The notes under the pieces are model-generated. The model did not search any database, was not told the DNA's origin, and saw nothing but the letters and a program-made list of their open reading frames with translations. The translations under genes were made by a program, and so were the position numbers. A stretch of DNA of 64,000 nt, taken from positions 47,353-111,352 of the forward strand of contig NZ_MLYR01000027.1 of the NCBI RefSeq assembly GCF_001866655.1, given 5' to 3'. Source of the DNA: Bacillus sp. MUM 116. Lineage in GTDB: Bacteria; Bacillota; Bacilli; Bacillales; Cytobacillaceae. This document shows, piece after piece, positions 52,874 through 61,964 of the stretch. Positions within the stretch are counted from its first letter, which is position 1; every line of letters starts with the position of its first letter.

Positions 52874-54337
52874 TTATTCTAATACAGGGGGCTTGCGAAC
52901 AAGTGTTAATTGTTCAAAACCATAGGCAACTTCAATCAGAACAGGCTCACTATATGCCGTTCCGGCTAAAGTAATTCCCACCGGTTCCCCACTAGCGGTG
53001 TAACCTGCTGGGACTGCAATCGTCGGATAACCGGCTTTTGCACTTATATGCGACCCTTCCTCTCCCGGAAAAACAATGACATCTAGTTGATAAGTTTCTA
53101 AGGCATAATCGATTCCTTTGACGGTTGCATGATAGCGGTCAAATTCTAATGCTTCAAAATATGCCTTTTCCGTTAAGGTACCACTCGTTTTTTCTGATTC
53201 AAGCAACACGGCTTGACCGTATTTCAACATTGATTCCTCATTATTTTGATTAAACTTAATCAGATCCTTCAATGTTCGAATTGGAACAGTTGGATGGAGA
53301 CCATTCAAATAAGCATTTAAATCTAGTTTAAATTCGTAAGTAAGGACATCATATTTCCACTTTGCTTTAACGGATGGAATCACAATATTCTCGATTACTT
53401 CAGCACCGGAGGATTTGAGTACTTCAATGACAGTAAGAATGACCCCCCGCTGGTCCTCTCGCATTGGCTCAACAAATCCCTCCCATGCAATTCCGATTCT
53501 TTTTCCTTTGAGACCATCTTTAAGAAGATGTTTTGTAAAATCGTAATCGACAAATGGATTTGTCCTTGTAATCGGATCCTCTTCATCTCTTCCGTTCAGT
53601 GCATTTAAAAGAGTGGCAGCATCCTCCACGGTTCTTGCCATTGGGCCTGCAGTATCCTGGGTATGTGCAATGGGAATAATCCCTCTCCGGCTAATCAGCC
53701 CGACAGTTGGTTTGATTCCAACTAAGGAATTTAGGCATGATGGATAGAGGATGGAACCGGATGTTTCGGTACCAACAGCGGCGGCAGCTAAATTGGCGGC
53801 AATTGCAGCACCGGACCCTGAACTGGAACCGCCCACATCGAATTTGCCAGGTCCGTATGGATTTAATACCTGACCGCCGCGGGAACTATAGCCATTTTTC
53901 ATTCCTTTTGCCATGAAATTAGCCCACTCGGTCATATTTGTTTTACCAAGGATAACCGCTCCAACTTTTCGTAACAATTTCGCGACATAGGAGTCCCTTA
54001 AGGCAATGGAATCTTTTAATGCTAAAGATCCGGCACTCGTGTGCATTTTATCTTTCGTATCAATATTATCCTTGATTAAAATCGGAATTCCGTGCAGTAG
54101 ACTGCGAGGGCCTGTCTCTTTCCGTTCGGCATCAAGGGCAGCAGCAATCTGCAAAGCATCTGGATTGAGTTCTAAAATGGAATTAATCCCTTTATCAAAA
54201 GTAGAAATTCGATGTAAATACAGCAAAATCAGTTCTTTCGAAGTCAGCTCACCACTGGACAATTTTTCTTGCATTTCTTGAATGGTTGCTTCCTCGAGCC
54301 ATTCATCATGTAATTTTTGCAGCTTGGGATTTTCCAT
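52874..54337 (-). CDS. Amidase signature-family hydrolase
   Basis: 487 residues of the amidase signature family. The catalytic Ser-cisSer-Lys triad is seen: Lys in IPILIKDNIDTKD, and the Gly/Ser-rich GGSSSGSGAAIAANLAAAAVGTETSGSI. The N-terminal EEATIQEMQEKLSSGELTSKELILLYLHRI is the usual family start, and the absence of GatB/GatC neighbours argues against GatA. ATG at 54337 with GAGGAG eight bases upstream. It hydrolyses an amide; substrate unknown. Confidence 0.9.
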   Translation of the reverse strand: MENPKLQKLHDEWLEEATIQEMQEKLSSGELTSKELILLYLHRISTFDKGINSILELNPDALQIAAALDAERKETGPRSLLHGIPILIKDNIDTKDKMHTSAGSLALKDSIALRDSYVAKLLRKVGAVILGKTNMTEWANFMAKGMKNGYSSRGGQVLNPYGPGKFDVGGSSSGSGAAIAANLAAAAVGTETSGSILYPSCLNSLVGIKPTVGLISRRGIIPIAHTQDTAGPMARTVEDAATLLNALNGRDEEDPITRTNPFVDYDFTKHLLKDGLKGKRIGIAWEGFVEPMREDQRGVILTVIEVLKSSGAEVIENIVIPSVKAKWKYDVLTYEFKLDLNAYLNGLHPTVPIRTLKDLIKFNQNNEESMLKYGQAVLLESEKTSGTLTEKAYFEALEFDRYHATVKGIDYALETYQLDVIVFPGEEGSHISAKAGYPTIAVPAGYTASGEPVGITLAGTAYSEPVLIEVAYGFEQLTLVRKPPVLE

Positions 54338-54390
54338 GTTCACCACTCCTCTTACATACAATTCAAGAAAAAATGATGATATCCTTCTAT

Positions 54391-54419
54391 AAAAAAAGAC
54401 AGCGGAATCCCACTGTCTA
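54391..54419 (-). terminator. Terminator of the DEAD-box helicase gene
   Basis: Minus strand AGACAG-tggGATTCCgc-CTGTCT followed by TTTTTTT; it begins at the helicase stop codon. Confidence 0.85.
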
Positions 54420-55550
54420 GCGTACTTTTTCTTCAGGTTTGGCAATTTCCCCTTGGTAAAATATCCGTTTATGAGGCTGAGCTTTTAACTCTCGGCAGAA
54501 ACGTTTCAGTTCCCGTTCTTCCCTTTCGGTAACCAGGGAGATCACGGTGCCGCTTGCGCCCATGCGCCCTGTTCTTCCGGACCGGTGGACATATTGATCA
54601 ATGTCTCTTGGAAAATCAATGTGAACAACATGGGTAACACCTTGGATGTCAAGGCCTCTTGCCGCCACATCTGTTGCAATCAACATCGTCATTTTGCCGT
54701 CACGGAATGCCTTTAGTGTCGCTTGGCGCTCTAACTTTTTCATATCACTATGTAAAATCCCGACTGATAGCTCTTTAAAATGTAATTTTTCTTTAAACAC
54801 TTGAATCTCGCCAATGTCATTGATGAATGCTAAGGCTTTGATTCCTTCTAGACGGGCAATTTTTTCAAGTAGTTTGATTTTATCACGCTGTTCGGCAAGG
54901 AAATAAATATGTTCCACTTCTCCTGAGGATGCAGCCTCACCCTTCCCCACTCGTAAAACTTCCGGAGCATTCGTTAAACCGGCGGCATGTTTTTCGGTTT
55001 CAGCCTTCATCGTCGCGGAAAATAACACCACTTGGCGGTCCGCCATCGTTGATTTGACAATATTTTGGACGGTCCCTAAGTGTTCCGGGGTCAGCAGTTG
55101 ATCACCTTCATCCAAAACCACCAATTTCACTTCATGCATTTTTACTTTTTTCTGTTTTATGAGTTCATATAATCGCCCTGGTGTCGCAAAAATGACGTGC
55201 GGGCGCTTCTTTAATTTTTCCAGCTGCCGTTTTACGTTTGCCCCGCCAATAATAGATGCTCCGCGAATTCCACTGCCTTCCGACCATTTTTGGAATTCTT
55301 GGTAAACCTGCATTACGAGTTCCTGCGATGATGCAAGCACGACAGCCTGCAACGACGGCAAATTAGAGTCAACTTTATTTAATAGCGGCAGTAAATAGGC
55401 AAGCGTCTTTCCTGTGCCTGTTGGTGACTCGGCAATGAGGTCCTTCCCTTCCAAAACGCACGGGATGGCTTCTGTTTGGATTGTTGTCGGCTCCGCAAAG
55501 CCAGATTTCTGCCATGCTTCCTGTAAGATAGGCTTTAATTTGTTTATCAT
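54417..55550 (-). CDS. cshC: DEAD-box RNA helicase (YfmL/CshC type)
   Basis: 377-residue DEAD-box helicase without a C-terminal extension, the size of B. subtilis YfmL (CshC). Motifs: Q motif (FAEPTTIQTEAIP), I SPTGTGKT, Ia ASSQEL, II VLDEGDQ (DEGD instead of DEAD), III SAT, V ATDVAARGLD and VI HRSGRTGRMG. Family role: ribosome assembly or mRNA remodelling, often in the cold. AAGGAG before the ATG. Confidence 0.9.
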   Translation of the reverse strand: MINKLKPILQEAWQKSGFAEPTTIQTEAIPCVLEGKDLIAESPTGTGKTLAYLLPLLNKVDSNLPSLQAVVLASSQELVMQVYQEFQKWSEGSGIRGASIIGGANVKRQLEKLKKRPHVIFATPGRLYELIKQKKVKMHEVKLVVLDEGDQLLTPEHLGTVQNIVKSTMADRQVVLFSATMKAETEKHAAGLTNAPEVLRVGKGEAASSGEVEHIYFLAEQRDKIKLLEKIARLEGIKALAFINDIGEIQVFKEKLHFKELSVGILHSDMKKLERQATLKAFRDGKMTMLIATDVAARGLDIQGVTHVVHIDFPRDIDQYVHRSGRTGRMGASGTVISLVTEREERELKRFCRELKAQPHKRIFYQGEIAKPEEKVR

Positions 55551-55621
55551 AAGGTACTCCTTTATCCTTTACGTTCTTCTTATTATATTCGTCTTTGATA
55601 CTAACTTATTCAATTGACAGT

Positions 55622-55641
55622 GTCCAGCTAATTAGCTGGAC
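55622..55641. repeat. Perfect 20-bp palindrome at the DUF5658 stop codon
   Basis: GTCCAGCTAATTAGCTGGAC. The DUF5658 stop codon TAA is at its centre. Without a T-tract it is not a classical terminator, but it can form a stable 3' stem or a dyad binding site. Confidence 0.6.
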
Positions 55642-55931
55642 ATGTTTAAATAAAGGAGAATCCAAACAAGATGGTATGCCAATACAGAAAAATATAGTAC
55701 ACCGGTGGCTGTGAGCAGTGTTTTGACTCTGCCTTTTAGCGGCCGAAGGTAAAACAAGCCGATTAGAATAAGAGGCAGAATAATTTTTATCATATAAAAA
55801 TATACCCAGCCTGATTCGATCACTTGCGTCATAATCGGATTTCCTTCTTTAATAATTCCATTTTCAATTCCAAGTTGCGTCAAGACCGCATCTAATAATC
55901 CAGCAATAAGCAGAAATACACAGATTTTCAT
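55632..55931 (-). CDS. DUF5658-like small membrane protein
   Basis: 99 residues, three TM helices (CVFLLIAGLLDAVLTQLGI, FYMIKIILPLILIGLFYL, LLTATGVLYFSVLAYHLVWILL) with the DAVLTQLGIENGIIKEGNPIM motif of DUF5658 proteins. AGGAGG five bases before the ATG. Function unknown. Confidence 0.78.
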   Translation of the reverse strand: MKICVFLLIAGLLDAVLTQLGIENGIIKEGNPIMTQVIESGWVYFYMIKIILPLILIGLFYLRPLKGRVKTLLTATGVLYFSVLAYHLVWILLYLNMSS

Positions 55932-56360
55932 CCATACCTCCTCAAAAAGAAACGAATTGTTCTTAATAAAGAATATATTAGTGGTTCAATTCTGTCTATT
56001 TAGAGATAATTACTGCTGAGAAAAAACACTATTATTGTTGAAAAATAATAAAGTGGACTGCTTGAAGCGGAAATCAACAACCAAATTTAACAGATCCTTA
56101 CAAATAAAACTCTTCTAATTCACGTAGCGGCTATGGTTCGGCATAGCCCGGTAAAAAGGTTTCCTCAAATTTATTGTCCTGACTGAGTTCCAAACAAATC
56201 CCTCCCTAGCTTTTATTTAGTATTCAACCGGAAGGAAAAATTATCACAATGCACTCCCTTTTTGAAACCTTTGTGAACATTGTTGTCCAATCCATCTTAC
56301 CTAACGGAATTGATGCTAGAATGAGTACAGCAAGATAACAATTTAACGGAGTTGAAAACA
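55932..56360. other. Gene-poor gap
   Basis: About 430 bases with no convincing gene. On the minus strand GGGAGGG (near 56204-56210) precedes a TTG that would open a 20-codon frame reading MELSQDNKFEETFLPGYAEP (56134-56196); it has a good ribosome binding site but is too short to claim. A promoter for the gene at 56361 probably lies at 56290-56340. Confidence 0.3.
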
Positions 56361-56600
56361 ATGTTAAAAAAAATCTCCCAAATTGCATTGCTGTTATTTT
56401 TTCTATTAGGAGTAAATATCTTTACACAGTCACATATAGAAGCTGCCACTAATAAAACATTAGAAAAAACTCAACAGGGACCGACCGTGCAAAAAGAAGA
56501 ACTGTCATGGAAATCCTATATTGTTCCAGGTACAGTTGGAATCGTGATTGTCATCGGTATCGGAAGCTATTGGTTGTTTTATCGAAGAAAGCATATCTAA
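56361..56600 (+). CDS. Small secreted or membrane-anchored hypothetical protein (79 aa)
   Basis: Signal peptide (MLKKISQIALLLFFLLGVNIFTQSHIEAA), about 25 polar residues, then a C-terminal TM helix (YIVPGTVGIVIVIGIGSYWLFY) and a basic tail RRKHI. The end resembles a cell-wall sorting region, but there is no LPxTG. ATG at 56361 has GGAG nine bases upstream; a TTG three codons earlier is possible. Family not recognised. Confidence 0.7.
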   Translation: MLKKISQIALLLFFLLGVNIFTQSHIEAATNKTLEKTQQGPTVQKEELSWKSYIVPGTVGIVIVIGIGSYWLFYRRKHI

Positions 56601-56607
56601 AAGTTTA

Positions 56608-56641
56608 AAGCATCTGACTCCACTGGGTCACAATGCTTTTT
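56608..56641. terminator. Bidirectional terminator between convergent genes
   Basis: AAAGCAT-c-TGAC-t-CC...GG-GTCA-ca-ATGCTTT followed by T; imperfect but strong stem. Confidence 0.8.
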
Positions 56642-59008
56642 TTAATGAAACGCCTTCCAAAAATCCCCACTTTTATTCAGAATCCCTTTTAATTCTTCAA
56701 ATGGAATCGTAAAAGTAGGCATCCCGGCGGCATAAGGGGCAATATCATAAGGAGCATAATAAATATTCAAACCTCCTTCGCTGATAAAAAACGGCTGATT
56801 CGGTTGAATATCTTTATATTCATTAAGATTTAAATACGAATAGATTTTAGTGTTTTTAATTTGATTCCGAATTAGATTGCTAATTATTTTTACATAGCCT
56901 GCACCCGGTTTAAATAAGTCTTTGACCTGATAATAGGCACCCGTTTTCAGATTGATATGAACATGTTTTTTAACCGGCATCCCATGTGCAGCGCCGAAAG
57001 GATAATCATAACCGGTTATTTCAATGACAAGCAAATTTTTTTTGAAAAAGCTGATATCAAAATCTCCGAAATAACTTGATTCGAGCTGCGTATGTGCAGG
57101 AATTTCTTTCACCCCTGCGAGATCTTTTAATGTTTGATTGACATCCTCAAAAGCGCCTCCCTGAATCTGTGGGAAATAAACTAAATAATCCTTATTTGGC
57201 TTGTATTTGTCTTCCATCACGGCATATTCCTTGTTTAAAGGAATCACTGTATTCTGCTTCCAAATCAGTTCGCTTTTTTTATTAAAATAAAGGCGGCGAT
57301 AATCGATTTCCCCTTTAATTAGGTTTTTATCCTTTACTAATGTTCCGCTTCCGGAAATCAATGGTAATTTCTGAACCCGGTTTCCATTTCGATCGATAAA
57401 AAACGTATCCTGATTATTGGTTACGGAAGCCACTCCATCTTTATATTTCGTGATTTCCGAATAGACAAAGCCAGTTAAAAGACGGCCTTCCACATTTGCC
57501 ACTGCGTATTTTGCACCGAGATACGGACTTTTGGGATCAATCGCCTTACCCACCTGGTATCTATCCTCTCCCAGATTGAAAATTTGTTCATACTCAGGTT
57601 GAATGATCAATTGCTCATTGCGGTTAATCACACCATAACGATTGGAATAATCATCAGCATCGTTAACAATTGCCCGCCCTTGGCTAAAGGCTTCAGCCGC
57701 GGAGAATTGTGGCTGGATGATCACATTGCCCTGCTCGTCGATATACCCAAATTTTCCATCTTCTCTCTTTTTAAACGCAAGCAGACCTTCCCCATAATTA
57801 CCGACATATGCGAACATATAGGAATGGAGCACCTTCCCTGTAAGATCAATTAGGGAATAGCTGCCGTTTTTCATTTTTACAATCGCTTTTCCATCTAAAA
57901 AATCACTTGCTTGTTCAAAGGATGCTGGAATGATCTCTATTCCTTTTTTATTTAAATATCCATATAAATATTCCCCGTTCGGATTGGTATCCGCGAAAAG
58001 CGCACGTCCTTCCTTATACTCGCCGATATAGGAATGCGCTTTGGGGGTAATTTCCCTTCCTTTCTCACCAATGACTCTGAAGCCTTGCAGGTCATTCGCA
58101 ATCGCAAGCCCTTCCGAAAAAGTGGTAATTCCATCATATTTCGGTTGAACGACAAAATGGCCATGGGTATCGATGATTCCTGTATGCTGGTTTAGTCTGA
58201 CCACTGCCAAGCCATTTTCCTGAAAGTCTTCCCCATCGTCATAAATGGGCTCTAGAATGAATTTCCCTTTAGAATTGATGTACCCCCATTTACTGCCGCC
58301 TATTTCTTTAACGGAAGCGGGGAAAAGCGAAATGGCTCTTGATTCACGGAATACGAAAGACCGTTGATCTGCTTTCTTCTCTGCATCTTCCAAGTAAGGG
58401 TAATAAAATGAATATTCAGGGTGCTCCTTAATTTTCTGTTTATAATATTGGGCTACCTTTTGAAAGTAATAGTGCTCAACATCCCTTGCAGGTACAAGGC
58501 GATCTTTTTCCCAACGGTAAACTTCTACCTTGTAGGCTTCTCCTGTATCATGAACCCAAAGGGCAATTTCCGCTAATCCGTCCTTCCCCTTCCACCCAGG
58601 CATATCTTCTATTTCTATTTTACTAAAGGTGAAATCCCCTTTCAGATCCAGTTCCTTTATGCTATTATGCTTCCACTCGTAGATGGATAGGTGGGACCAG
58701 ATGGCCCCAAGCTGCCAGCCAACCACAAGATTTTTAGCATTACGGTTTGTAATATTGGCCGTACCAAGGTAACTGACCTGATAGCCTTGCCCCTTGATTA
58801 AGGAGACTAAACGCCAATGGCCAAAAGTGTTGTTTAATACAAAAAGATACAGCTCTTGATTGAGGCGATATACACCAACGATTTCCTTAAACTCATCCTG
58901 ATCCAAGTTGACAAATTGCAGGTAAGCCTTTTTTGGCTCGGACTCTGCATATAATAGTTCTGCGCCATAAGGGAGAAATGGCAGCATCCAATGTGGGCCT
59001 CCAGACAT
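56642..59008 (-). CDS. Large WG-repeat protein with DUF3298 C-terminal domain
   Basis: 788 residues. Residues 1-215 form an unassigned beta-rich domain; about 230-590 carry seven or more WG beta-repeats (KWGYINSKGKFILEPIYDD, GIIDTHGHFVVQPKYDG, FGYIDEQGNVIIQPQFSA, YGVINRNEQLIIQPEYEQ); the last 200 residues match the DUF4163/DUF3298 type found in RsiV and PdaC (LESSYFGDFDISFFKKNLLVIEITGYDYPFGAAHG). No signal peptide is visible (MSGGPHWMLPFLPYG). GGGGGAG precedes the ATG. Role unknown; DUF3298 domains elsewhere bind lysozyme or peptidoglycan-related ligands. Confidence 0.85.
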   Translation of the reverse strand: MSGGPHWMLPFLPYGAELLYAESEPKKAYLQFVNLDQDEFKEIVGVYRLNQELYLFVLNNTFGHWRLVSLIKGQGYQVSYLGTANITNRNAKNLVVGWQLGAIWSHLSIYEWKHNSIKELDLKGDFTFSKIEIEDMPGWKGKDGLAEIALWVHDTGEAYKVEVYRWEKDRLVPARDVEHYYFQKVAQYYKQKIKEHPEYSFYYPYLEDAEKKADQRSFVFRESRAISLFPASVKEIGGSKWGYINSKGKFILEPIYDDGEDFQENGLAVVRLNQHTGIIDTHGHFVVQPKYDGITTFSEGLAIANDLQGFRVIGEKGREITPKAHSYIGEYKEGRALFADTNPNGEYLYGYLNKKGIEIIPASFEQASDFLDGKAIVKMKNGSYSLIDLTGKVLHSYMFAYVGNYGEGLLAFKKREDGKFGYIDEQGNVIIQPQFSAAEAFSQGRAIVNDADDYSNRYGVINRNEQLIIQPEYEQIFNLGEDRYQVGKAIDPKSPYLGAKYAVANVEGRLLTGFVYSEITKYKDGVASVTNNQDTFFIDRNGNRVQKLPLISGSGTLVKDKNLIKGEIDYRRLYFNKKSELIWKQNTVIPLNKEYAVMEDKYKPNKDYLVYFPQIQGGAFEDVNQTLKDLAGVKEIPAHTQLESSYFGDFDISFFKKNLLVIEITGYDYPFGAAHGMPVKKHVHINLKTGAYYQVKDLFKPGAGYVKIISNLIRNQIKNTKIYSYLNLNEYKDIQPNQPFFISEGGLNIYYAPYDIAPYAAGMPTFTIPFEELKGILNKSGDFWKAFH

Positions 59009-59120
59009 CGTACTCCCCCAGTTTATTTTTTATTTCTATATATATGGGGGAACTGCCCCGATGTGCGAAGGAAGACCAAAGATTCGTAATATAAAACAAG
59101 AGTTAAGAAGAAAATTTAAT

Positions 59121-59498
59121 TTATAATATCACTCCCGCAAAGTTTCCTTTCAACACTTGTTTCTCATTCTGATTTGTGCATAAGAAAGATGCCATAATGG
59201 ATGTTCTATTATTATCTTGCTTTTCATACTGCTCAATTGTTACTTCACAAATTATTGTATCTCCCGTAAAAACTGGTCTTAAAAACTCAAAATTCATAGT
59301 ACGAGCGAGTACATTGTAATCTCCACCAACCTTTGTTGGTAATGTAGCAATTAACAAGCCTTGAACAACAACTCTCCCCTGTTCATCTGGAGTAATATGA
59401 TGATTCCCTTCATCCAAAGATACTTTTGTAAACATTTCAACATCTTCTTTTTTGAATGTCCGTTCAAACTTAATTATGTCTCCTACTTTGATTACCAA
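59121..59498 (-). CDS. MaoC-like hotdog-fold protein
   Basis: 125 residues with a hotdog fold of the MaoC/(R)-enoyl-CoA hydratase type: KVGDIIKFERTFKKEDVEMFTKVSLDEGNHHITPDEQ...VVVQGLLIATLPTKVGG and FLRPVFTGDTIICEVTIEQ. The catalytic D-x4-H pattern is seen as DEGNHH. TTG start with GGGGGAG six bases upstream. Acts on an acyl-CoA or similar thioester; substrate unknown. Confidence 0.82.
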   Translation of the reverse strand: MVIKVGDIIKFERTFKKEDVEMFTKVSLDEGNHHITPDEQGRVVVQGLLIATLPTKVGGDYNVLARTMNFEFLRPVFTGDTIICEVTIEQYEKQDNNRTSIMASFLCTNQNEKQVLKGNFAGVIL

Positions 59499-59606
59499 TC
59501 TGGACTCCCCCTTGAATTTAATACTAATATTATTATAGATAAATCGGAAGATTCAAACAATTGTTGTCCTACCTACACTGTACTGCTTCTTAGTTCAATA
59601 AAAAAT

Positions 59607-59625
59607 AGCTGCCAATATGGCAGCT
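59607..59625 (-). terminator. Minus-strand terminator-like hairpin upstream of the MaoC-like gene
   Basis: AGCTGCCA-ata-TGGCAGCT, and on the minus strand a following ATTTTTTATT. No minus-strand gene lies close on its right, so it may attenuate the MaoC-like gene or stop antisense transcripts from the EamA locus. Confidence 0.5.
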
Positions 59626-59713
59626 AGACCTTAAACTCTTACATCAAGTTCAATAAGCATACATTTAGTATAATTGATTATATTAATATGCTAATAGAAA
59701 TAGGGGGATTCTT

Positions 59714-59830
59714 ATGCCATTATCAAATATAAATTTATACACTTGGAAGGCATTTTCTACATCACCGCCACCACCGTTTACTCCAGCTGCCCTTTCAGCA
59801 ATGAATAAGCTTATATTAAAAACAGATTAA
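59714..59830 (+). CDS. Short leader-like reading frame with Pro4 stretch (38 aa)
   Basis: 38 codons from ATG, six bases after GGGGG, with a TATAAT at 59669-59674 upstream. The peptide has a central SPPPPFTP and is otherwise unremarkable. It ends right at the foot of a 12-bp hairpin that abuts the ribosome binding site of the EamA transporter gene, 46 bases before that gene. The arrangement suggests a regulatory leader peptide, with Pro-rich ribosome pausing (EF-P dependent) controlling the hairpin; this is inference. It could equally be an independent small protein. Confidence 0.6.
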   Translation: MPLSNINLYTWKAFSTSPPPPFTPAALSAMNKLILKTD

Positions 59831-59870
59831 GAATCTGCGAAATATAAGCTGTTTCGCAGATTCGGAGGAG
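59831..59870 (+). promoter_or_regulatory. 12-bp hairpin abutting the EamA ribosome binding site
   Basis: GAATCTGCGAAA and TTTCGCAGATTC, perfect arms with a 9-nt loop, immediately followed by GGAGGAG (59864-59870) and, six bases later, the ATG. No T-tract, so more likely translational or mRNA-stability control than termination. Confidence 0.75.
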
Positions 59871-59876
59871 TAGACG

Positions 59877-60773
59877 ATGAAATCTAAAATTCAATTCCTA
59901 CTATCAATGATAATCTTTGGTACGATTGGCGTATTTGTAAGATACATTGATTTAGCTTCGAGTGAAATAGCTTTGTTACGTGGTTTAATAGGTTGTTTAT
60001 TTTTAATGACAGTCATGTTTATGATGAAGAAAAAAATTCCATGGGTATTGGTTAAAGTAAATGCTTTAGTTTTATTACTTTCGAGTATTGCACTGGGTGG
60101 AAATTGGATTTTCCTTTTCCAAGCGTACAAGCATACGACCATTTCTAACGCAGCACTAAGTTATTATTTTGCACCTGTGTTTGTCCTGATTCTTTCTCCA
60201 TTTGCCCTTAAGGAAAAATTATCAACAAAGAAAATAATCTGCATTGGTGTAGCCATGTTAGGTATGTTATTTATTGTTGGTAATGGTGGTTTAAGTACAT
60301 CTGGATTAGATGATTTAATTGGGATAGGCTATGGATTAATGGCAGCTGTATTCTACGCTTCATTAATGCTATTCAACAAGTTCATCAAAAACATGGACGG
60401 GTTAGAAACTACATTCATTCAGCTTGGAACAGCGACATTACTTCTCGTGCCATATGTATTCTTTACTAAAGGATTCGGTATTTTAGATGTATCAAGTTCT
60501 TCAATTCCATTTATATTAATCTTAGGGATGGTACACACAGGTATCGGATTCTTGTTATTCTTCTCAGGTATGCAGAAATTAAAAGGGCAAAGCATAGCTG
60601 CATTAAGTTATGTGGACCCAATCACATCATTATTGATTTCTGCTATTATCTTGCAAGAACAAATGACATTTGTTCAAATGTTGGGTGGGGCATTGCTTTT
60701 AGGTTCCACATTTGTTAGTGAGAATCAATCAATGAAATTTTCAAAACTATTAATGAAAAAACCAGCAAAATAA
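59877..60773 (+). CDS. EamA/DMT-family transporter
   Basis: 298 residues, ten TM helices in two EamA repeats (IQFLLSMIIFGTIGVFVRYIDLASSEIALLRGLIG... and GIGYGLMAAVFYASLMLFNKFI...). The second repeat shows SYVDPITSLLISAIILQEQMTFVQMLGGALLLG. EamA proteins usually export amino acids or related metabolites. Preceded by a short Pro-rich reading frame and a hairpin at the ribosome binding site, and followed by a terminator. Confidence 0.9.
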   Translation: MKSKIQFLLSMIIFGTIGVFVRYIDLASSEIALLRGLIGCLFLMTVMFMMKKKIPWVLVKVNALVLLLSSIALGGNWIFLFQAYKHTTISNAALSYYFAPVFVLILSPFALKEKLSTKKIICIGVAMLGMLFIVGNGGLSTSGLDDLIGIGYGLMAAVFYASLMLFNKFIKNMDGLETTFIQLGTATLLLVPYVFFTKGFGILDVSSSSIPFILILGMVHTGIGFLLFFSGMQKLKGQSIAALSYVDPITSLLISAIILQEQMTFVQMLGGALLLGSTFVSENQSMKFSKLLMKKPAK

Positions 60774-60780
60774 CGAAATA

Positions 60781-60814
60781 AACAGTGGGAAGCATTCGTT
60801 TTCCCACTGTTTTG
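60781..60814 (+). terminator. Terminator after EamA transporter
   Basis: AACAGTGGGAA / TTCCCACTGTT, perfect 11-nt arms and TTTTG after. Confidence 0.9.
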
Positions 60815-60991
60815 TATTTTAGAGTGTATCAATGCACTAGCCGTATTAAAATTACCGAAAGTCTCGTGGATGGAATTGCACTAATAACAGTACAGACCAA
60901 TGTATTCAATTCTTGAAAAACCTGAGCATATTTCCGCATGTGTAAGCTATATATTTAATATGAACAAGTTGATTACGGAGGTGTGCTGTAA

Positions 60992-61390
60992 ATGTACTGG
61001 TTGATAATAATACTAAAATTGTTGACTGTTATTGGGTATGTATCTTTCATGGCAAATCTTCTAAAGACTAATTTCTCTAAATTGATTCAAAGCAAAAATG
61101 ATACGACGGTTCCGAGTATTTCCCGCTTTCAGATTTTATTCTGGACGGGACTTTATGGATTTGTCTTCTTATATCACTTTATTAGTAGCGATGAATTGCT
61201 TAAGTTTTCCCAAAATGATCTATTACTAATCGGTATCAGTGGTGGGGTATATCTTGGTGGAAAATGGGTTGGCAACCAGACTGGGAGAGGCAAAGAAGGC
61301 GTAGATCGAATTGCTGAGTTAAAAAAGGAGATCGATCGTATAAACGAAGAGATCAGCAACACAAAGGTAGAACAAAGTGGAAACAAATAA
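60992..61390 (+). CDS. Hypothetical membrane protein with C-terminal coiled coil (132 aa)
   Basis: Three hydrophobic segments (LIIILKLLTVIGYVSFMANLL, FQILFWTGLYGFVFLYHFI, LLLIGISGGVYLGGKWVG), then a charged helical tail with heptads (GVDRIAELKKEIDRINEEISNTKVEQ). GGAGG precedes the ATG. No family recognised; topology is similar to small membrane scaffolds with a cytoplasmic coiled coil. Confidence 0.78.
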   Translation: MYWLIIILKLLTVIGYVSFMANLLKTNFSKLIQSKNDTTVPSISRFQILFWTGLYGFVFLYHFISSDELLKFSQNDLLLIGISGGVYLGGKWVGNQTGRGKEGVDRIAELKKEIDRINEEISNTKVEQSGNK

Positions 61391-61585
61391 TCACATCGAT
61401 CAGAAGGTAGATAAAATAATCGAGAAGTACCCAATCTAAAAAAATTTATTATTTCCGCCGAGGTTTTTATGCGGGAGTAGGATGATCGAATCCAGAATCA
61501 TTTCTTATTCAAACCAAAGCCTGTTTTGTAACTGTTTGAATAGGAACAAATCTTAATAAATTTCCTCGTTTAAATTAAATTACTT

Positions 61586-61616
61586 AAGAAAAGCCCTCGA
61601 ACAAAGGGCTTTTCTT
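61586..61616 (+). terminator. Terminator after the coiled-coil membrane protein
   Basis: AAGAAAAGCCCT / AGGGCTTTTCTT, perfect 12-nt arms, 7-nt loop. It is about 195 bases after the stop, implying a long 3' region. Confidence 0.9.
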
Positions 61617-61964
61617 ATTTGTTTTCAGCAAGACGATATTATTAAAAACATTATCCATGGGCTAGTCCGTGTCCATCAATGAGGAAAACCAAAATATGGT
61701 AGGTGCCTTTTCTCGCGAAGCGCTTAATCAATCAATCAGATGAGAGTTTTTGTTGGAATGATGATTGTAGCAAATTTAACTACCGGCCAGCGTCTAAAGG
61801 CGCTGGTTTTCATCTCGATTCATACCTCTATATTCTATTTTTCCTTAAAGAATTTAAACATCTTAAGTTATTTAATCCAGTATAATAAGCGCCGCATAGG
61901 GGTAATATGGAGTTTGTATCTGCAAAAAATTGCGGGTGTAATAAACTGTAAGGACGTATGCTAT
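61617..61964. other. Upstream region of the YpdA-type gene
   Basis: No gene seen; an open frame running into the YpdA-type gene from 61740 lacks a ribosome binding site. CCAGCG-tctaaagg-CGCTGG followed by TTTT (61787-61810) is a terminator-like hairpin and may mark the end of a small transcript. The YpdA promoter should lie downstream of it. Confidence 0.4.

Noticed and set aside
56240..56338. Plus-strand frame MHSLFETFVNIVVQS in the gap before 56361.
   Set aside because: Under 30 codons, poorly spaced ribosome binding site and overlap with the likely promoter of the next gene.
61391..61438. Short frame overlapping the end of the 132-aa protein (VETNNHIDQKVDKIIEKYPI).
   Set aside because: Twenty codons, no independent ribosome binding site and no supporting context.
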